The notes under the pieces: generated by a model | The model's input: only the letters and a program-made list of their open reading frames with translations | Database searches by the model: none | Told to the model about the DNA's origin: nothing | Assembly: GCA_965153355.1 (NCBI GenBank) | Contig: OZ231127.1 | Coordinates: 95,232,001-95,296,000, forward strand | Direction of reading: 5' to 3' | DNA length: 64,000 nucleotides | Origin: Flaccisagitta enflata | Taxonomy: Eukaryota > Chaetognatha > Sagittoidea > Aphragmophora | Position numbers and translations under genes: made by a program | Shown here: positions 47,301 through 59,125 of the stretch, in pieces | How positions within the stretch are numbered: the stretch's first letter is position 1 | Layout: each line of letters begins with the position of its first letter

Positions 47301-47703
47301 TTTTGACTCGTTTGAAGGCAGAACAACTTATCCCGGGTGCAAATCAGGATATGGTGGTTCATCAAACGGCTTTGCCTTTGATAAATTCTCTCCTGGTTCA
47401 GGCAAGCTTCGTGTTCAGACAGATTACCACTGCAACAAAGGCTATTGTAGAGGTGGCAGCTCAAAAACCTGCAAGGCGATCGGAAACAGTCAAAGTACTT
47501 GTCGGGCATTTTGCTGGCTCGGTATAGGCATGTCTTCTTGCCTTGAAGTGCGCGATGAATACAGTGAATCCAAGAATCTTCATGGGCAAAGGTGCGAGCG
47601 ATGGTGGTGTGGCGTGCCTCCGCCTCCGCCTCGGCCTCGGCCTCGGCGGCCTGAGGGAGAGTCCGATGACGTCGCAATTTTTGGGGTGGGTGTAGGCGGG
47701 TAG
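44263..47703 (+). CDS. Secreted multidomain protein with kringle and EGF-like modules (4 exons)
   Basis: Proposed exons are 44263-44393, 44553-45510, 45593-46182 and 46404-47703, giving about 992 residues. All introns are GT-AG with compatible phase. The start is chosen because MVVLPLLLLLVVKTNG is a signal-peptide-like stretch directly before the first kringle cysteine; upstream in-frame ATGs at 44164, 44230 and 44236 would bury it. Order: signal peptide (1-16), kringle (19-84), a long charged region of unknown fold with few cysteines (about 90-430), a hydrophobic glycine/alanine-rich hairpin-like segment (about 434-465), a helical region (470-700), EGF-like domain (about 708-752), a cysteine-rich C-terminal domain (about 755-960) and a proline-rich tail. 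It is probably extracellular, with unknown function. It is the only convincing host gene in the window. No known gene name recognised. Confidence 0.75.
44553..45510 (+). CDS. Exon 2: second kringle half and unknown region
   Basis: After a TTTGCAG acceptor the frame completes W44 and reads STVGWPNLERNFCRNP, then GGPWCYV and EYCTVP, the kringle signature. The sixth kringle cysteine (normally C-x-x-P-x-C) is missing and the region between KCLDW and NFCRNP is about a dozen residues shorter than in classical kringles. An unseen micro-exon in intron 1 is an alternative. The rest is rich in charged residues. The chosen donor is TTA|GTAAGT. Confidence 0.75.
45593..46182 (+). CDS. Exon 3: helical region with hydrophobic hairpin-like segment
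   Basis: Starts after TTTTGAAG in phase 0 and ends at AG|GTGAGT. It contains ASSVAGLFASSPCAAIARGV followed by a Phe-rich stretch and GLG, then amphipathic helices (VVEEIIDKQTYILQ). Such a segment occurs in several uncharacterised invertebrate proteins and loosely recalls the N-terminal helical domain of jellyfish-toxin-like and Cry-like proteins. That resemblance is from memory, is weak, and is not evidence of toxicity. Confidence 0.65.
46404..47703 (+). CDS. Exon 4: helical end, EGF-like domain, Cys-rich C-terminus
   Basis: The acceptor TTTCTTAAAG joins in frame (AG+G, then DMNAIKPMS). The EGF-like domain is NHCDKNAICKW...YSCECKPGYQGDGKTC. It is followed by a cysteine-rich region (KKRKACKDLVTRHYDNSIWV, CHSKYSLASIAG, CRAFCWLGIGMSSCLEV) that I cannot assign. 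The last 30 codons are proline/arginine-rich from a GCCTCG-type repeat, so the true C-terminus could differ. Stop at 47701-47703. Confidence 0.75.
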
Positions 47704-47728
47704 ACAAGAGGCGTCAGCCAACCCCCTC

Positions 47729-47877
47729 TTTTTAGTTGCGGACTCGCGACTCTTGAACCCGCCGTGTACCACGGTTGGTCGGTACGTCGGTAACCAAAAC
47801 AAAATGCGAGCGTTTTTTTTGCCATTCCGCTCCTGCCCACCTGTCCGCAACTTAGGGAGAGTGTATACGGCCTTGTT
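47729..47877 (+). mobile_element. Family A hairpin element, AGTTGCG subtype, 25 bp after the gene
   Basis: T run, AGTTGCGGACTCGCGACT, CTTGAACCCGCCGTGTACC, GGTCGGTACGTCGG, GCTCCTGCCCACCTGTCCGC (internal site sharing AGTTGCGGACA on the opposite strand) and TATACGGCCTTGTT. It lies where the gene's 3' UTR is expected. Confidence 0.75.
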
Positions 47878-48141
47878 AGACTTTGATGAACTGATAATTT
47901 TTGAGAGAAAAAAAGAGGGGAAAAACAATATAGAGGAATGAAAAGGACCCAGGATTCGGGTCTTTTCATCGAATTGTATGTAAATTTTAGCTTGCCAACG
48001 AAGGAATTTTCAAGGTTGTCATTGACTGTATATGCTCTGAGTTAATCCTACAAAGATTATTGACATAATTTGGGCCGTCGCTTACACAAACTCATTAATT
48101 TGGGCCGTTGCTTACACAAACTCATTCTGAAGGTTACAGAA

Positions 48142-48609
48142 AACAAGCCCAACAGGCCAACAGTCGCGTGCTACGTTACGCACAATTACACAACTTCATA
48201 CAACAAAACTTCATACTACATAACGTCTGTCCCAAAAAAAGTTACATTCTAAACCAATAACGACTGTCCAATAAAAAGTTGACAAAATACCCAAAATACC
48301 TAAAATACCCAAAAATACCCAATAACACTCAAAAATACCCAAAAGCACCTAATAATACCTAAAAGTACTCAAGAATACCTGAAAAAAAACAAAAGTATCC
48401 GAAAGTACCCTAAAATACCTTAAGTACCTAAAATAACTTAAGTACCCTAAAGTACCCTAAAGTACCCTGAAATACCCTAGAGTACCTTAAAATACCTTAA
48501 AAAACCTTAAATAGTCATAATTTAAAAAACATGACGGACCTACCGACCTACCGACCGACCGACTGACCGACACGGCAAGGTGTAGAGTCGTGTGCACGCG
48601 ACAAAAAAA
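48142..48609 (-). mobile_element. Family A element with TACCCTAAAG-type minisatellite
   Basis: Internal site CAGTCGCGTGCTACG near 48160, then a 9-10 bp array (TACCCAAAA/TACCCTAAAG, 48288-48510), a GACCTACCGACC array, and the terminal GAGTCGTGTGCACGCGAC with an A run. The 3' hairpin is GCC-TGTTG-GGC. The minisatellite is the same type, inverted, as in the element at 31642-32026. Confidence 0.75.
48270..48275 (+). promoter_or_regulatory. Possible polyadenylation signal AATAAA
   Basis: First AATAAA downstream of the kringle gene stop (570 bp away). It lies inside a family A element. Only the hexamer supports it. Confidence 0.2.
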
Positions 48610-49273
48610 AATAGCGGAAAAAAAACATATCTTTGGCCGCTTTGCATTGATAGTACTCATTTTTCTTGCATCTGTCGTTTCTTGACAGCTGAACCTACAA
48701 CATTCAGAGCTTCAGTGTTCAATGTTGATACTGAAAACCACCATGTTTAAGGTGGTAGAAGATTTGTTTTCAGTATTTATTTCCAAAAATACTTGCCAAA
48801 AAACTATTTGTTAGCAAAATAGACACACCTGACTTTTTTGCCTGTTTTAGCAAACTGTGTTTTTTTTTTCTTTTGCATTTTTTTTTTACAAAAAAAAAAT
48901 CATTTAAGCAACAGCCTGGTCATGTGCTTTATTTCAGCATTCTTTATTACCACATTTGTAAATACATTGATGGATTGATTTAAGCCAAAAATTGGCCTCT
49001 TAATTTACTTTGCGGTGAAGATTCAAGTTTGTCGTAGGAATACAAGAGGGAGTCTTCTTGGTTTTGCTGTTGTCAATTTTGACCTGAATTTCCACGATTG
49101 TACATTTTGCTCTTCTGTTTTTTTGTGTTTTTTTTTTTCAAAATGGGACATAAAAGATGTTTTGATATGCATTGGCTCAAATATCATGGAATTTCCAAGT
49201 TGTGGGGGTCTAAAACGCGGACAATTGGAGATCCGCATCTGGATACCAATTCTGTTTTACTCTGTCACGTGAA
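48610..49273. other. AT-rich, no gene recognised
   Basis: Homopolymer-rich sequence. The short overlapping frames at 49015-49337 show no domain. Confidence 0.4.
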
Positions 49274-49915
49274 CAGTCAGCGGACAAAACACAATAGGTG
49301 TATATATCACTCCGTTGGTTTTGATCCAACTCACTGATGTTGTACAGAATACTATAAACAACAACTGGTTGTTGAAATTACAGCCAGCTGTTTCGTTACA
49401 AAGTTGATAAAAATCTAATTTTCACCAAATAGAATAAAACCTGCAGATTTATAATCCTGATGAAATTTTGAGAAGTTTGATATATCACAACATATACTTT
49501 TATATGAAAATGAAAATTTTTTATCAATGTTTAATCTAATTATAACATAATGTTAAAAACATATTTCTTACAAAAAATGTTAAGTGTGACGTATCAAACT
49601 TCTCAATTCAACACAAACATGATAATTTAGTATACATGATACATCTTGCCATTTATTGTGATATTCATCATTTTTTCATTTTTTCATTTTTCCGCTGGTT
49701 TCAGTTCATTTCTGAAGAGTTTTTTATGAAACGCGTCAAATGACTGTGTCTCTTTCTGCTTCATCAATATTGGATATATTTGTGCATCAATTTTCATTAC
49801 AATTTCCACAACACTGAACAATGGTCTTGATTTTTTCATATATATATTGTATGAGATTTATATAGGATGAATTGTTGCACATGCCATATACCTATTATGT
49901 TTTGTCCGCTGACTG
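49274..49915. mobile_element. Foldback/TIR element, 642 bp
   Basis: The ends are CAGTCAGCGGACAAAACACA and the inverse of CAGTCAGCGGACAAAACATA, continuing with AATAGGT. A second inverted pair lies inside (GAGAAGTTTGATATATCAC at about 49469 against GTGACGTATCAAACTTCTC at about 49587). TGAA flanks both ends (4-bp target duplication possible). Non-coding. Confidence 0.65.
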
Positions 49916-51062
49916 TGAACTATCCCTCTCGTAGTATTAGTTCCTCATGGCTATCAAACATTGGAACAGTCTTCCAAACAATGTAAATTGTACAACTGAA
50001 TTACGGGTATTCAAACATGAAATTAACATTTTTTTTTGTATTTCCCAGTATGATTAATTACTGTTGATTTTTTTACACGGATATGACTCAGAACCTTTAT
50101 TCGAAGTTTTACAATTTGCATTTGCTTTTAAATCTGTTATGAATTTGTTCTTCTCGACCCCCTCTAATTAGCGCCCCTCCCCATTATGAGTTACAGCATT
50201 ACAGATTGCTTCAGATCATCTAAAAAAGGCTTTAAACTAGGCGATGAAAAAAATCTAAACTAAAAAAAAAAATCATTCAAGGGAAAAAAAACTAAAGCAT
50301 TCTCATTTTGAACTGTGCTAATTGGCCTTTACATCTACCTAAACAAAGTTAAGCATTTTTTGTTATTCTACCAGGTAAGCTAATATTATTTGGTACAGTT
50401 TTCTTTTGATTAAGATTTTAGAATTTTGTAGAAATGATCATAAGTTATTGCATATGTATCACCCCCAAAATGTCTTTTGCATTTTGAATCCTCAATTATC
50501 TTTAAAATGCAGTTGTTAATTCTGTTTTAAACTCTTTTAGTTTGTTTCTTCTAATCATAGTGTGCATATTTCTGTTTGAGGCATATATATATTTGTTTCT
50601 ACCAGATATTTTTTGTTTATTCAGTGACTGAACTTAAATCTTAACACTTCTTTCCATTTCTAAACATCATAAAGGTTGGCTAAATTGAGGGTAAATAACG
50701 ATTTGTCATTTTTCAATTTTGTGAACGCCCCAGGCGCTAATTAGAGAAAATACCGTGGTAAAATTGTAATATAAGTGTTTCTTTGTTGAAGATTCATTAT
50801 TAGCATATGATTAAAAACAAGCCAATTCATTGTGCAATATAATTCATGAACTACAAATCCTCAAAGAGTTAAATCAGATAAGATTAGATTCAATTGATTT
50901 AAAGTCATTGCACATATGTTGAGATAGATAGGAAAATGATTTCTTCATTTGGGTAATACACATATGTATTTGCTGAATAAAAATCCACAGAATATTTCGA
51001 TAAGCTTTGGCTTACCATCATTCACCTGTGAGACCAATTTGAGCAGGATTTAAACCCACGCA
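49916..51062. other. AT-rich sequence with a possible 585-bp TIR element
   Basis: CTCTAATTAGCGCC at 50162 recurs inverted as GGCGCTAATTAGAG ending at 50746, spacing them about 585 bp apart. The TIR is short and no target duplication is seen. Otherwise featureless. Confidence 0.35.
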
Positions 51063-51146
51063 GATCTTCGCCCCAGGTGGCTACTTGTGGATGGACAGAC
51101 GGACCAAAAACTGGCAAATAGAGTCGCGTGTACGTGACTAAAAATG
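51063..51146 (-). mobile_element. Family A 5'-end fragment
   Basis: GGTGGCTACTTGTGGATGG, GACAGACGGACC and GAGTCGCGTGTACGTGACT with an A run. A very short remnant. Confidence 0.5.
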
Positions 51147-51237
51147 GTTCAAATATAGATTCCTGCAAATATTTGGACTTCCTCTATACTTTAGATTGAA
51201 TAAACATGTGCCACACAACTAAGTACCACTTTTCTCT

Positions 51238-52615
51238 CACCCATCCCTAGATACCTTCCTAAGAAAATCGAAATACCTATTTTTTCTGACTATGTGTTTT
51301 CACTCAAGTAACATGTGGGCTACTCGAACAAATTAAAAAAAAAATCCGCTTAAAATTTTTGGATTTTTTGTCATTTTTAGGCAAAAAAACACTAATTTTT
51401 ACGGTTTTTTCTCTTTGAATCAGTAGAAAATGTTAGTTATGCCTCTGTGAGCCATGGAATTGGTAGGCATAGATGAAACACACTAGCTGACATGCATTGT
51501 AACTAGTTTGAAGCATTTTTGGTTCATTAACATCTTAAAAATCACAAAAAAAAACAAAAAAAGCTATTTTTTTGCATTCTTAAGATTTTTTTTACTTTTA
51601 ACCAATAGAAAATGTTAGTTGTGCCACTGTGAGACATGGAATTGGTAGGCATAGGTGAAACGCACTAGCTGGTATGCAAAGCAACTAGTTTGAAGCATTT
51701 TTGGTTCGTTATTAGTTAAAAAGTCACCTAAAAAAACAAAAATAACAATTTTTTTACTTTTAACTTTGAGAAAACTTTAAAAATGCTCTTGTAAGTCATA
51801 GAATGGGTAAAATAGAATCCAGGGTAAGCATAACAGCATGTGCGATGAGTTTTTGATCAAGTAACTGCTCCAAAATCAGCTTGAAAAGAGCAGAAAAGAC
51901 CCCACTGCCTTCTCATAGCAAGATCAGATAAAAAGCAATATTGCATTAGGTTTTTTTTACATTTTTGTATAGGATATGAGCTCTATTTACTGGAACTAAT
52001 GAAAATGAAACCTTGTCAAGAGGGCTCTTTGATATTTTCACAAAAATTGATAGCATTTTTAAAGTTTTTTCAAAGTTAAAAGTAAAAAATGCAAAAAAAT
52101 AGTTATTTTTGTGACTTTATTATAACTTTCTAGCTAATAACAAATCAAAAATGCTTCAAACTAGTTGCTTTGCATACCAGCTAGTGTGTTTCACCTATGC
52201 CTGTTAATTCCATGTCTCACAGTGGCACAACTAACATTTCTTATTAGTTAAAAGTGAAAAAAGTCGTAACAATTCAAAAAAATAGCTTTTTTGCTCTTTT
52301 TTTGTGATTTTTTAAATGTTATTGAAACAAAAATGCTTCAAACTAGTTACTATGCATGTCAGCTAGTGTGTTTCATCTATGCCTACCAATTCTATGGCTC
52401 ACAGGGGCAAAACAAACATTTTCTACGGATTTAGAGAGAAAAAAATGTAAAATATGGTGTTTTTTTGCCTAAAAAAGCCAAAAAATCCAGAATTTTCCAG
52501 CGAATTTTTTTGTTTTTTATTTTTTTGAGTAGCCCACATGTTACTTGAGTGAAAACACATGGTCAGAAAAATTGGGTATTTCGATTTTCTTTAGGAGGGT
52601 ATCTAGGGATGGGTG
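51238..52615. mobile_element. 1.38 kb foldback element, CAC ends
   Basis: The ends are CACCCATCCCTAGATACC and GGTATCTAGGGATGGGTG-like. Arms 51238 to about 51720 and about 52130-52615 are inverted copies. Each arm holds a roughly 180-bp tandem unit with ATTGGTAGGCATAGATGAAA and CTAGTTTGAAGCATTTTTGG (51425 and 51605 on the left; inverted near 52145 and 52330). CTCT flanks both sides, a possible 4-bp target duplication. CAC ends with 4-bp duplications are known for Chapaev-type (CMC) elements; assignment is inference. Confidence 0.7.
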
Positions 52616-52769
52616 CTCTGTCTTTTTCCGCATCCAGTTTCGCTTGCATTTACATTTTCTTCTCCTTCAAATTCTGCTTCAATTTCCTGACTATTCTTTT
52701 CATTTTTCTGCTTACTACTACCTACTTGCGCTTCCTCTTACTTCCGTTGCAGTACACTTCTAATTCCAC

Positions 52770-53400
52770 TTTTTGGGCCGATGGCCCATGCTTTCAAACA
52801 TGAAGAGGTTTTTCCTCTTTCTACGTCTGTACCCCCCCCCCCTGGGGTCTCGAGACCCGAATTCCGCAATTTCTGCCAAATTCTGGCAATTCTGGCCAAA
52901 TTTGGGCCAATTTAGCGAAATTTTACCAAATTCAGTCAAAATTTGCCAAATTTGGCCAAACTCAGCCAAATTTGCCAAATTCTTCCAAGTTCTGCCCCAA
53001 TTCCAGACCTGAGGCCTATGCCTCAGTCTCAACGCCCAAATCCCAGCCTCAAAACCAAAATCCTGGCCTCAAGAACAAAATATAGCCCTGAGATCCAAAT
53101 CCCAAATCCCAGCCCCAAAGCTCAAAACCCAGCCCCAAGGCCTAAATCTCAGCCCAAAGCTAAGGTCCACACATGCAGAAACTGCTCCTCCTTCTACGTC
53201 CAAATTTTAGCCAAAAGAACGAAATCCAGCCCTGAGGCCCAAATCCCAACCCCAAAGCCCAAAACCCAAGCCCCAAGGCCTACATCTCAGCCCAAATCCC
53301 AACCACTAGGAGAAGTAGAAATTTCCTCTTGTGTGAAAGCATAGTTCATCGGGCCTTTCGGGGACGCTTCCCTGCTACCTCCCTCAACTTCAGAGATATA
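52770..53400. mobile_element. Family B hairpin element, third minisatellite type
   Basis: Left arm TTTTTGGGCCGATGGCCC, ATGCTTTCAAACATG and TTTTTCCTCTTTCTACGTC; right arm inverted at 53310-53376 (AGAAGTAGAAATTTCCTC, TGTGAAAGCATAGTTCATCG, hairpin GGCCTTTCGGGGACG). The interior is two minisatellites: TTGGCCAAATTCTGCCAA-like (52855-53000) and CCCAGCCTCAAAGCCCAAAT-like (53010-53300). Confidence 0.7.
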
Positions 53401-55330
53401 TCATACCCCCGCAGAATTCCATAATTTATGGCCATTTTATGGGCCATTTTTTATGAAATCATAAAAAATACCCTAGAAAAAAGCATAAATTTATGGTATT
53501 TTATTAAGCATAATTTATGGCCCAAAAAACTCCATAAATTTATGGGCGATAGGTACCAAAAAATTTATGAAATTTTTTCCATAAATTTATGCTGAAAACA
53601 TATGACGTTTTTATGAATTTAAAGAAAAGCATAAAAAAACATACATTTTTTTGCCATAAACTTACTGGTACCTATTGCCCATAAATTTATGATCGATTTT
53701 CGTCATAAATTAATGCAAAAAATAATGCATAAATTTATGCAAAAAAACATATGATTTTTTATGATTTCAGAAAAGATCATAAAAAAACAGTGTTTTTTTG
53801 CCATAAATTTATGGACACAAATTGCCCATAAATTTATGATCATTTTAGGCCATAAATTAATGCCAAAAATATGCATAAATTTATGGCAAAAAACATGAAA
53901 TTTTTTATGATTCCAAAGAAAATCATAAAAAAACAGCGTTTTTTTGCCATAAATTTATGGACACAAATTGCCCATAAATTTATGATCATTTTTGGCCATT
54001 AATGCCAAAAATATGCATATAATTTATAAAAACATAAGATTTTTTTTGATTCCAAAGAAAATCATAAAAAAAGGTTTTTATAAATTTATGGACACAAATT
54101 GCCCATAAATTTATGATCATTTTAGGCCATAAATTAATGCCAAAAATATGCATAAATTTATGGCAAAAACATAAAATTTTATGATTCTAAAGAAAATCAT
54201 AAAAAAACGTTTTTGCATAAATTTATGGACACAAATTGCCCATAAATTTATGATCATTTTTTGTCATAAATTAATGCAATAAAAGGCATAAATTTATGCA
54301 AAACATGATTTTTTATGATCCAAAAAATCCCACAAAAATGCTTTTTTTGCCATAAAATTATGGGTACAAATCGCCCATAAATTTATGATCATTTTTTGTC
54401 ATAAATTAGTGCCAAAATATGCATAAATTTATGGCAAAAATACAAAATTTTTTGATTCCAAAGGAAATCATAAAGTACAGCATTTTTTTGCCATAAATTT
54501 ATGGGTACAAATTGCCCATAAATTTATGATCATTTTTTGTCATAAATTAATGCAATAAATAGGCATAAATTTATGGCAAAAAACTTGTTATTTTTATGAG
54601 TCTTACAAAAAATGCTTTTTTTTTTGCCATAAAATAATGGGTACAAATCGCCCTTAAATTCATGATCAGTTTTTTTTCATAAATTAATGCAACAAATAGG
54701 CATAAATTTATGCAAAAAAAACACATTATTTTTTATGATTCCAAAGAAATCATAAAAAAACTCCTTTTTTTGTGCCCTAAATTTATGGGTACAAATTGCC
54801 CATAAATTCATGAGCAATTTTTGTCATAAATTATTGCAATAAATAGGCATAAATTTATGCCCAAAAACATATTATTATTTGTGATTCCAAAGAAAATCTT
54901 TTAAGAACTTCATTTTTTTGCAATAAATTTATGGGTAAAAAATGCCCATGAATTTATGATCATTTTTTGTCATAAATAATGCAATGAATAAGCATAAATT
55001 TATGCCAAAAAACGCATAATTTTTTATGATTCCTGACAAAATGAAAAAAAATGCATTTTTTTGCCATACATTTATGGGTACAAAATGCCCATAGATTTAT
55101 GATCATTTTTTGTCATAAATTAATGCAATGAAAATGCATAAATTTATGCCAAAAAACACATGATTTCTTTTTAATACAAAAAAAATCATAAAAAAAGCTG
55201 CATTTTTTTGCAAAAAAATTGGCGGGTACTTATTGCCCATAGATTTATGACCATTTTGAGTGATAAATTAATGCAATAAATGTGCATGAATTTATGCGAA
55301 AAAAACAAAAAATTTTTTATGATTCCAAAG
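53401..55330 (+). repeat. CATAAATTTATG palindrome satellite, left array
   Basis: About 14 tandem units of roughly 131-146 bp. Each unit contains several copies of the perfect 12-bp palindrome CATAAATTTATG in the order TTGCCCATAAATTTATGATC, TTGTCATAAATTAATGCAA, GCATAAATTTATGGCAAAAA and ATGATTCCAAAGAAAATCAT, the last itself a hairpin. The array at 62321-64000 is the same satellite inverted. Confidence 0.9.
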
Positions 55331-56601
55331 AAAAATAACGAAAAACTGGAGAGCTGATTTGAGGCCTTGAAAGCTGATTTGAGGCATGAGGGAAGATTGA
55401 GGGCTTAGAGAGCCTAAACCAGGCCTGCAACGCGGTTTCCCTATTCATATCATTTCTACAAAATGGGATCGAATTTACATTTTTGGCATCAATATCGACT
55501 TCGATGATTCTTTGCTCAATTTTTAGTACAAGCCCATTCTTTGAAGACAAAATGTCGTTCTAGTAGTGCAGAATAGACCGATAGTATTAGGAAACCAGAA
55601 ACAGTAGGTTGAGAGAGATCATTCCACATTAGGCTCACTTTTCTGTTTTTCACTAATCTATTTATAGCTTAATTCAATCTTTGATTCATTATTCATCTGG
55701 CTCATTCATTCATCTATCATTTCTAGCTCTTCAATCGATCTGTAATCCGTGATCGCAATCGGCAATGTCTATTTTGTCGTCGTCAATGTCAACAAAAGAA
55801 AAAAAATCGAGGTGGCATTCAATCTTTTATAACTTTTTTTTTCTCAGTTTGAGGCAATCATAGAGAACAGTTTAAACCACGTTTACCAAGTCAAGCGACA
55901 AATTTTTTCATTAAACTTTGTCACTATCCCTACCGTGGTGAGGACAGAAGGACCAAAAGGTAGAAGAATGAAGCGACTGATGGCAAATGTCTGGAAATTC
56001 CCGCGTGTCCTACAGGACATTGGCCCTTTGGGGCGGCTGCCCAAAAAGGGATTACTGGAATGATAAGCGCCGCAGCTGCAGCGTGAGTAACAGCAGCGCA
56101 GGAAATGACAGCTTCGGCCCAATAAGCGGCCCTACAGTGAGAGCATGAGCCTAATAAGCGCCCCTTATATTTACTATAGTGATCACAGTCTGCCTACCTT
56201 TAGGATGCCTTCATACAAATCTATCTGCTTTGCTTATGCTGTAGTATCTGAAATATCTCATAAAGTCATCAAATATTAAATTAAGAATGATTGATTTGAT
56301 GAAGGAAATATGATTTTTAATACTCTTAACCGCAAAAAACTAACATTGAAAATAACTTACATCATCTTAACACTTTTTTTTCTGGTGACTTTCCTCCTTT
56401 TTGTTTAACATCTAGTTTAAGCTAGTATCCTTCGAACTCTCGAGCCCAGTTCCATGTCCCGAGTGAGAACAGGGAAAAATGTTTATAGACTCGGAATTTG
56501 TCACAGATGATCATGCCGTCATAACCATCATCGCCACCATCGATATAGATCATTGATAATCGATCGCCCTTTTTCAGAGTGAGCACGACTATGGAAAGGT
56601 A
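55331..56601. other. Mostly unrecognised; contains a family B right end
   Basis: GAGGCCTTGAAAGCTGATTT repeats at 55350-55430 and GTCCTACAGGACATTGGCCC, then GGGGCGGCTGCCCAAAAAGG at 56008-56048, match a family B arm and hairpin end. GCGCC-rich motifs (AATAAGCGCC) recur at 56061-56170. No gene recognised. Confidence 0.45.
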
Positions 56602-56634
56602 TTCAACACAGCAGCAACAAAAACAACAACAACA

Positions 56635-56711
<77 letters not shown>
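56602..56711. repeat. (AAC)n array
   Basis: About 110 bp of CAA trinucleotides. Confidence 0.95.
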
Positions 56712-56773
56712 TTAATGTTATTATCAAGAAACATTAAGGTTCCAATCGCGACAAAGGTATTTAGAAGTTCATC

Positions 56774-56917
56774 TTTCTAAGTTGTATGCTACGCGGCTTT
56801 TAAACTCAATATGTCAGTCTGTCGGTCCGTCACAAAGTTCTCATATAACACAACATAACATTAGGGGCAGGCGTGAAAATAGTGTCCCGCACGCAACTTG
56901 AAGGTGTTGGCCTTATT
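56774..56917 (+). mobile_element. Decayed family A element
   Basis: CTAAGTTGTATGCTACGCGGCT at the hairpin position, GTCTGTCGGTCCGTCACA, GGGGCAGGCGTG, the internal site CCCGCACGCAACTTG, and the 3' hairpin AAGG-TGTTGG-CCTT followed by ATT. Confidence 0.6.
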
Positions 56918-57373
56918 TTCTTTCCTTTTCTTCCTTGTTGATTTTTCGATCATATAAGCCTATAAAATGACAAACAACAATGACGATTATGTTGACAATG
57001 ACCAAGTGACTTTTTTTGATGATGACGATGACCGAGCGTAACACGCATGCGGCCAGCTACTTCCAAGTGATATTCCCGAGGAAATGGAGAGTCACTCTCT
57101 CTCTCTCTCTCTCTCCAACACTGACAACAAACAAAGATTCAGATGAACAAACAAACGGACGAACGAACAGACGGAAGAATGAATCAACGATCAAATCCGG
57201 CCTTGTTTAGAGGGTTAGGGTTAGGGACGGGGTTGAGAATGGTGTCAGGGCTGAGGATGGTATAAGGTTAGGTCTAGCATTGTTGCTGGGTAAAATATGC
57301 CCAAATAAAAGCTTCGTTCAAGCGGCGTGAAATCCCCCCCCAAAAAAAACAAACAAACTAAAAAACGAGAAAA

Positions 57374-57374
57374 C

Positions 57375-57437
<63 letters not shown>
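57374..57437. repeat. (TTG)n array
   Basis: TTG trinucleotides. At 57482-57534 a GACGGACTGACAGACA patch with GAGTTGCGTGGCATGAGACC and an A run is a small family A 5' remnant on the minus strand. Confidence 0.9.
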
Positions 57438-58705
57438 CTTACAATCTTCAGAATAAAAAGAAAGATTATATGACAACATGGTGACGGACTGACAGACATA
57501 GTGAGTTGAAGAGTTGCGTGGCATGAGACCAAAAAAGATGAACTTCCAAATTTCAATGTACAATGTAGTAACATTATTGTTGTTTTTGTGTCTGTTGTTG
57601 TTGTTATTGTTATAGGCACAAGTGTCATACTTAGACGTGGGGTTAAAATTGAGAGTACTCTGGTTTCTCTGCCGGTTTTGTACACTATTTGGGTTAACTA
57701 TCAATGTTCAAAAGGAATGTAAATGTTTGGCTGAGCGAATTTTGATATAGCTTCATGTCAGGATGGGTGGGTGGTACAGGCCATTATCAGCCTTTTGCAA
57801 AAGCAATAGGTAATAGCTTATATTTCCTAAACGAATTGAGCAATTGAGCTCAACTTGGGCTCATTTTAAAGAGCAGACACAGCTCTTTAAAATGAGTCCA
57901 AATTGAGGTCTGTAGCTCAATTTGTTTAGGAGATATAAGCTTAAGAAGATGATGTTATTTTCAGAGCAATGGCAAATACCCTTACAACTTCTTTGGCTAA
58001 TATCTCCTAAACAAATTGAGCAATTGAGCTCAATTTGGGCTCATTTTAGAGAGCATTTTAGAAGTTGATGTTATTTTAAGATCAATGGCAAATACCCTCG
58101 CAACTTCTTAAACTTTTATCTCCAAGAGGAATTGAGCAATTGAGCTCAACTTGGGCTCATTTTAAGGAGCAGACACAGCTCTTTAGAATGAAGTCTTTAG
58201 CTCAATTCGTTTAGGAGCAGCAGTCTTCCAAAGTTGGCTTTTAACAAATGAGTTTTGATCAACAACGATGTGTTCCTTTTATTTTTTGTAGTTCATTCAT
58301 GATCATTTAGGATTTCATTCATTGATTAATTCATTGATATTGAATGTTGCAGATCCAATTAAACGGGGCTAGTAAATCATATACAGACTCATACACAGCC
58401 CTGATCTTGGTAATTTTTTCAAGCTGGCCAGTCGGGCCTGCTCCCAAGAATTTTAGCGGGCCCAAGAGAAAAACAGCGGGCCCGACCAAATTACTGTTTA
58501 ACTGCAACAAAAATCTACATGATCAATGTCAAAACAAAACAACTGCGTCCCCTGAGTCTACACTGCTTTTAAAACAATTTGAAAGAATTTGATAGACAAT
58601 GCATTTCTGTAGCTTGTCAAAAACCGCTTTACAAGACAGAGGAAAAAATGTGGCAAAGTTATGGTCAATATGTGCTTCATGCTGATAAAGAACTTGAGAA
58701 CGAAC

Positions 58706-58886
58706 TTTTTAGGTGCGTGCACGCGACTCTACAACCCGCTTTGTCCGTTGGTCGGTCAGTCACACTTTACTTTTTTATGATTGTATTTCTTTGACCTCAC
58801 TGCTCCTGCCCAAATGGTCTGGTGACCTCAAATATGGCCCCTGCCCACCCGCACGTGACTTCAATAGCCGTGTATCCGGCCTTGTT
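58706..58886 (+). mobile_element. Family A hairpin element nested in a hAT-like element
   Basis: T run, AGGTGCGTGCACGCGACT, CTACAACCCGCTTTGTCCG, GGTC array, TCACACTTTACTTTTTTATG, GCTCCTGCCCAAATGGTC, TGCCCACCCGCACGTGACTT and 3' hairpin GCCGTGTATCCGGC with CTTGTT. Confidence 0.8.
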
Positions 58887-58977
58887 AATGAAGGAATGAA
58901 CGAACAAATGAATGAATAAATGAGTCAGGGAATGAATGAATCAAAGAAGGAGGGAATGAAAGAAAGACAGCAAAAAA

Positions 58978-59125
<148 letters not shown>

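Noticed and set aside
57210-57226. Telomere-like GGGTTAGGGTTAGGG
   Set aside because: Only about two and a half TTAGGG units in the middle of unrelated sequence; not a telomere.
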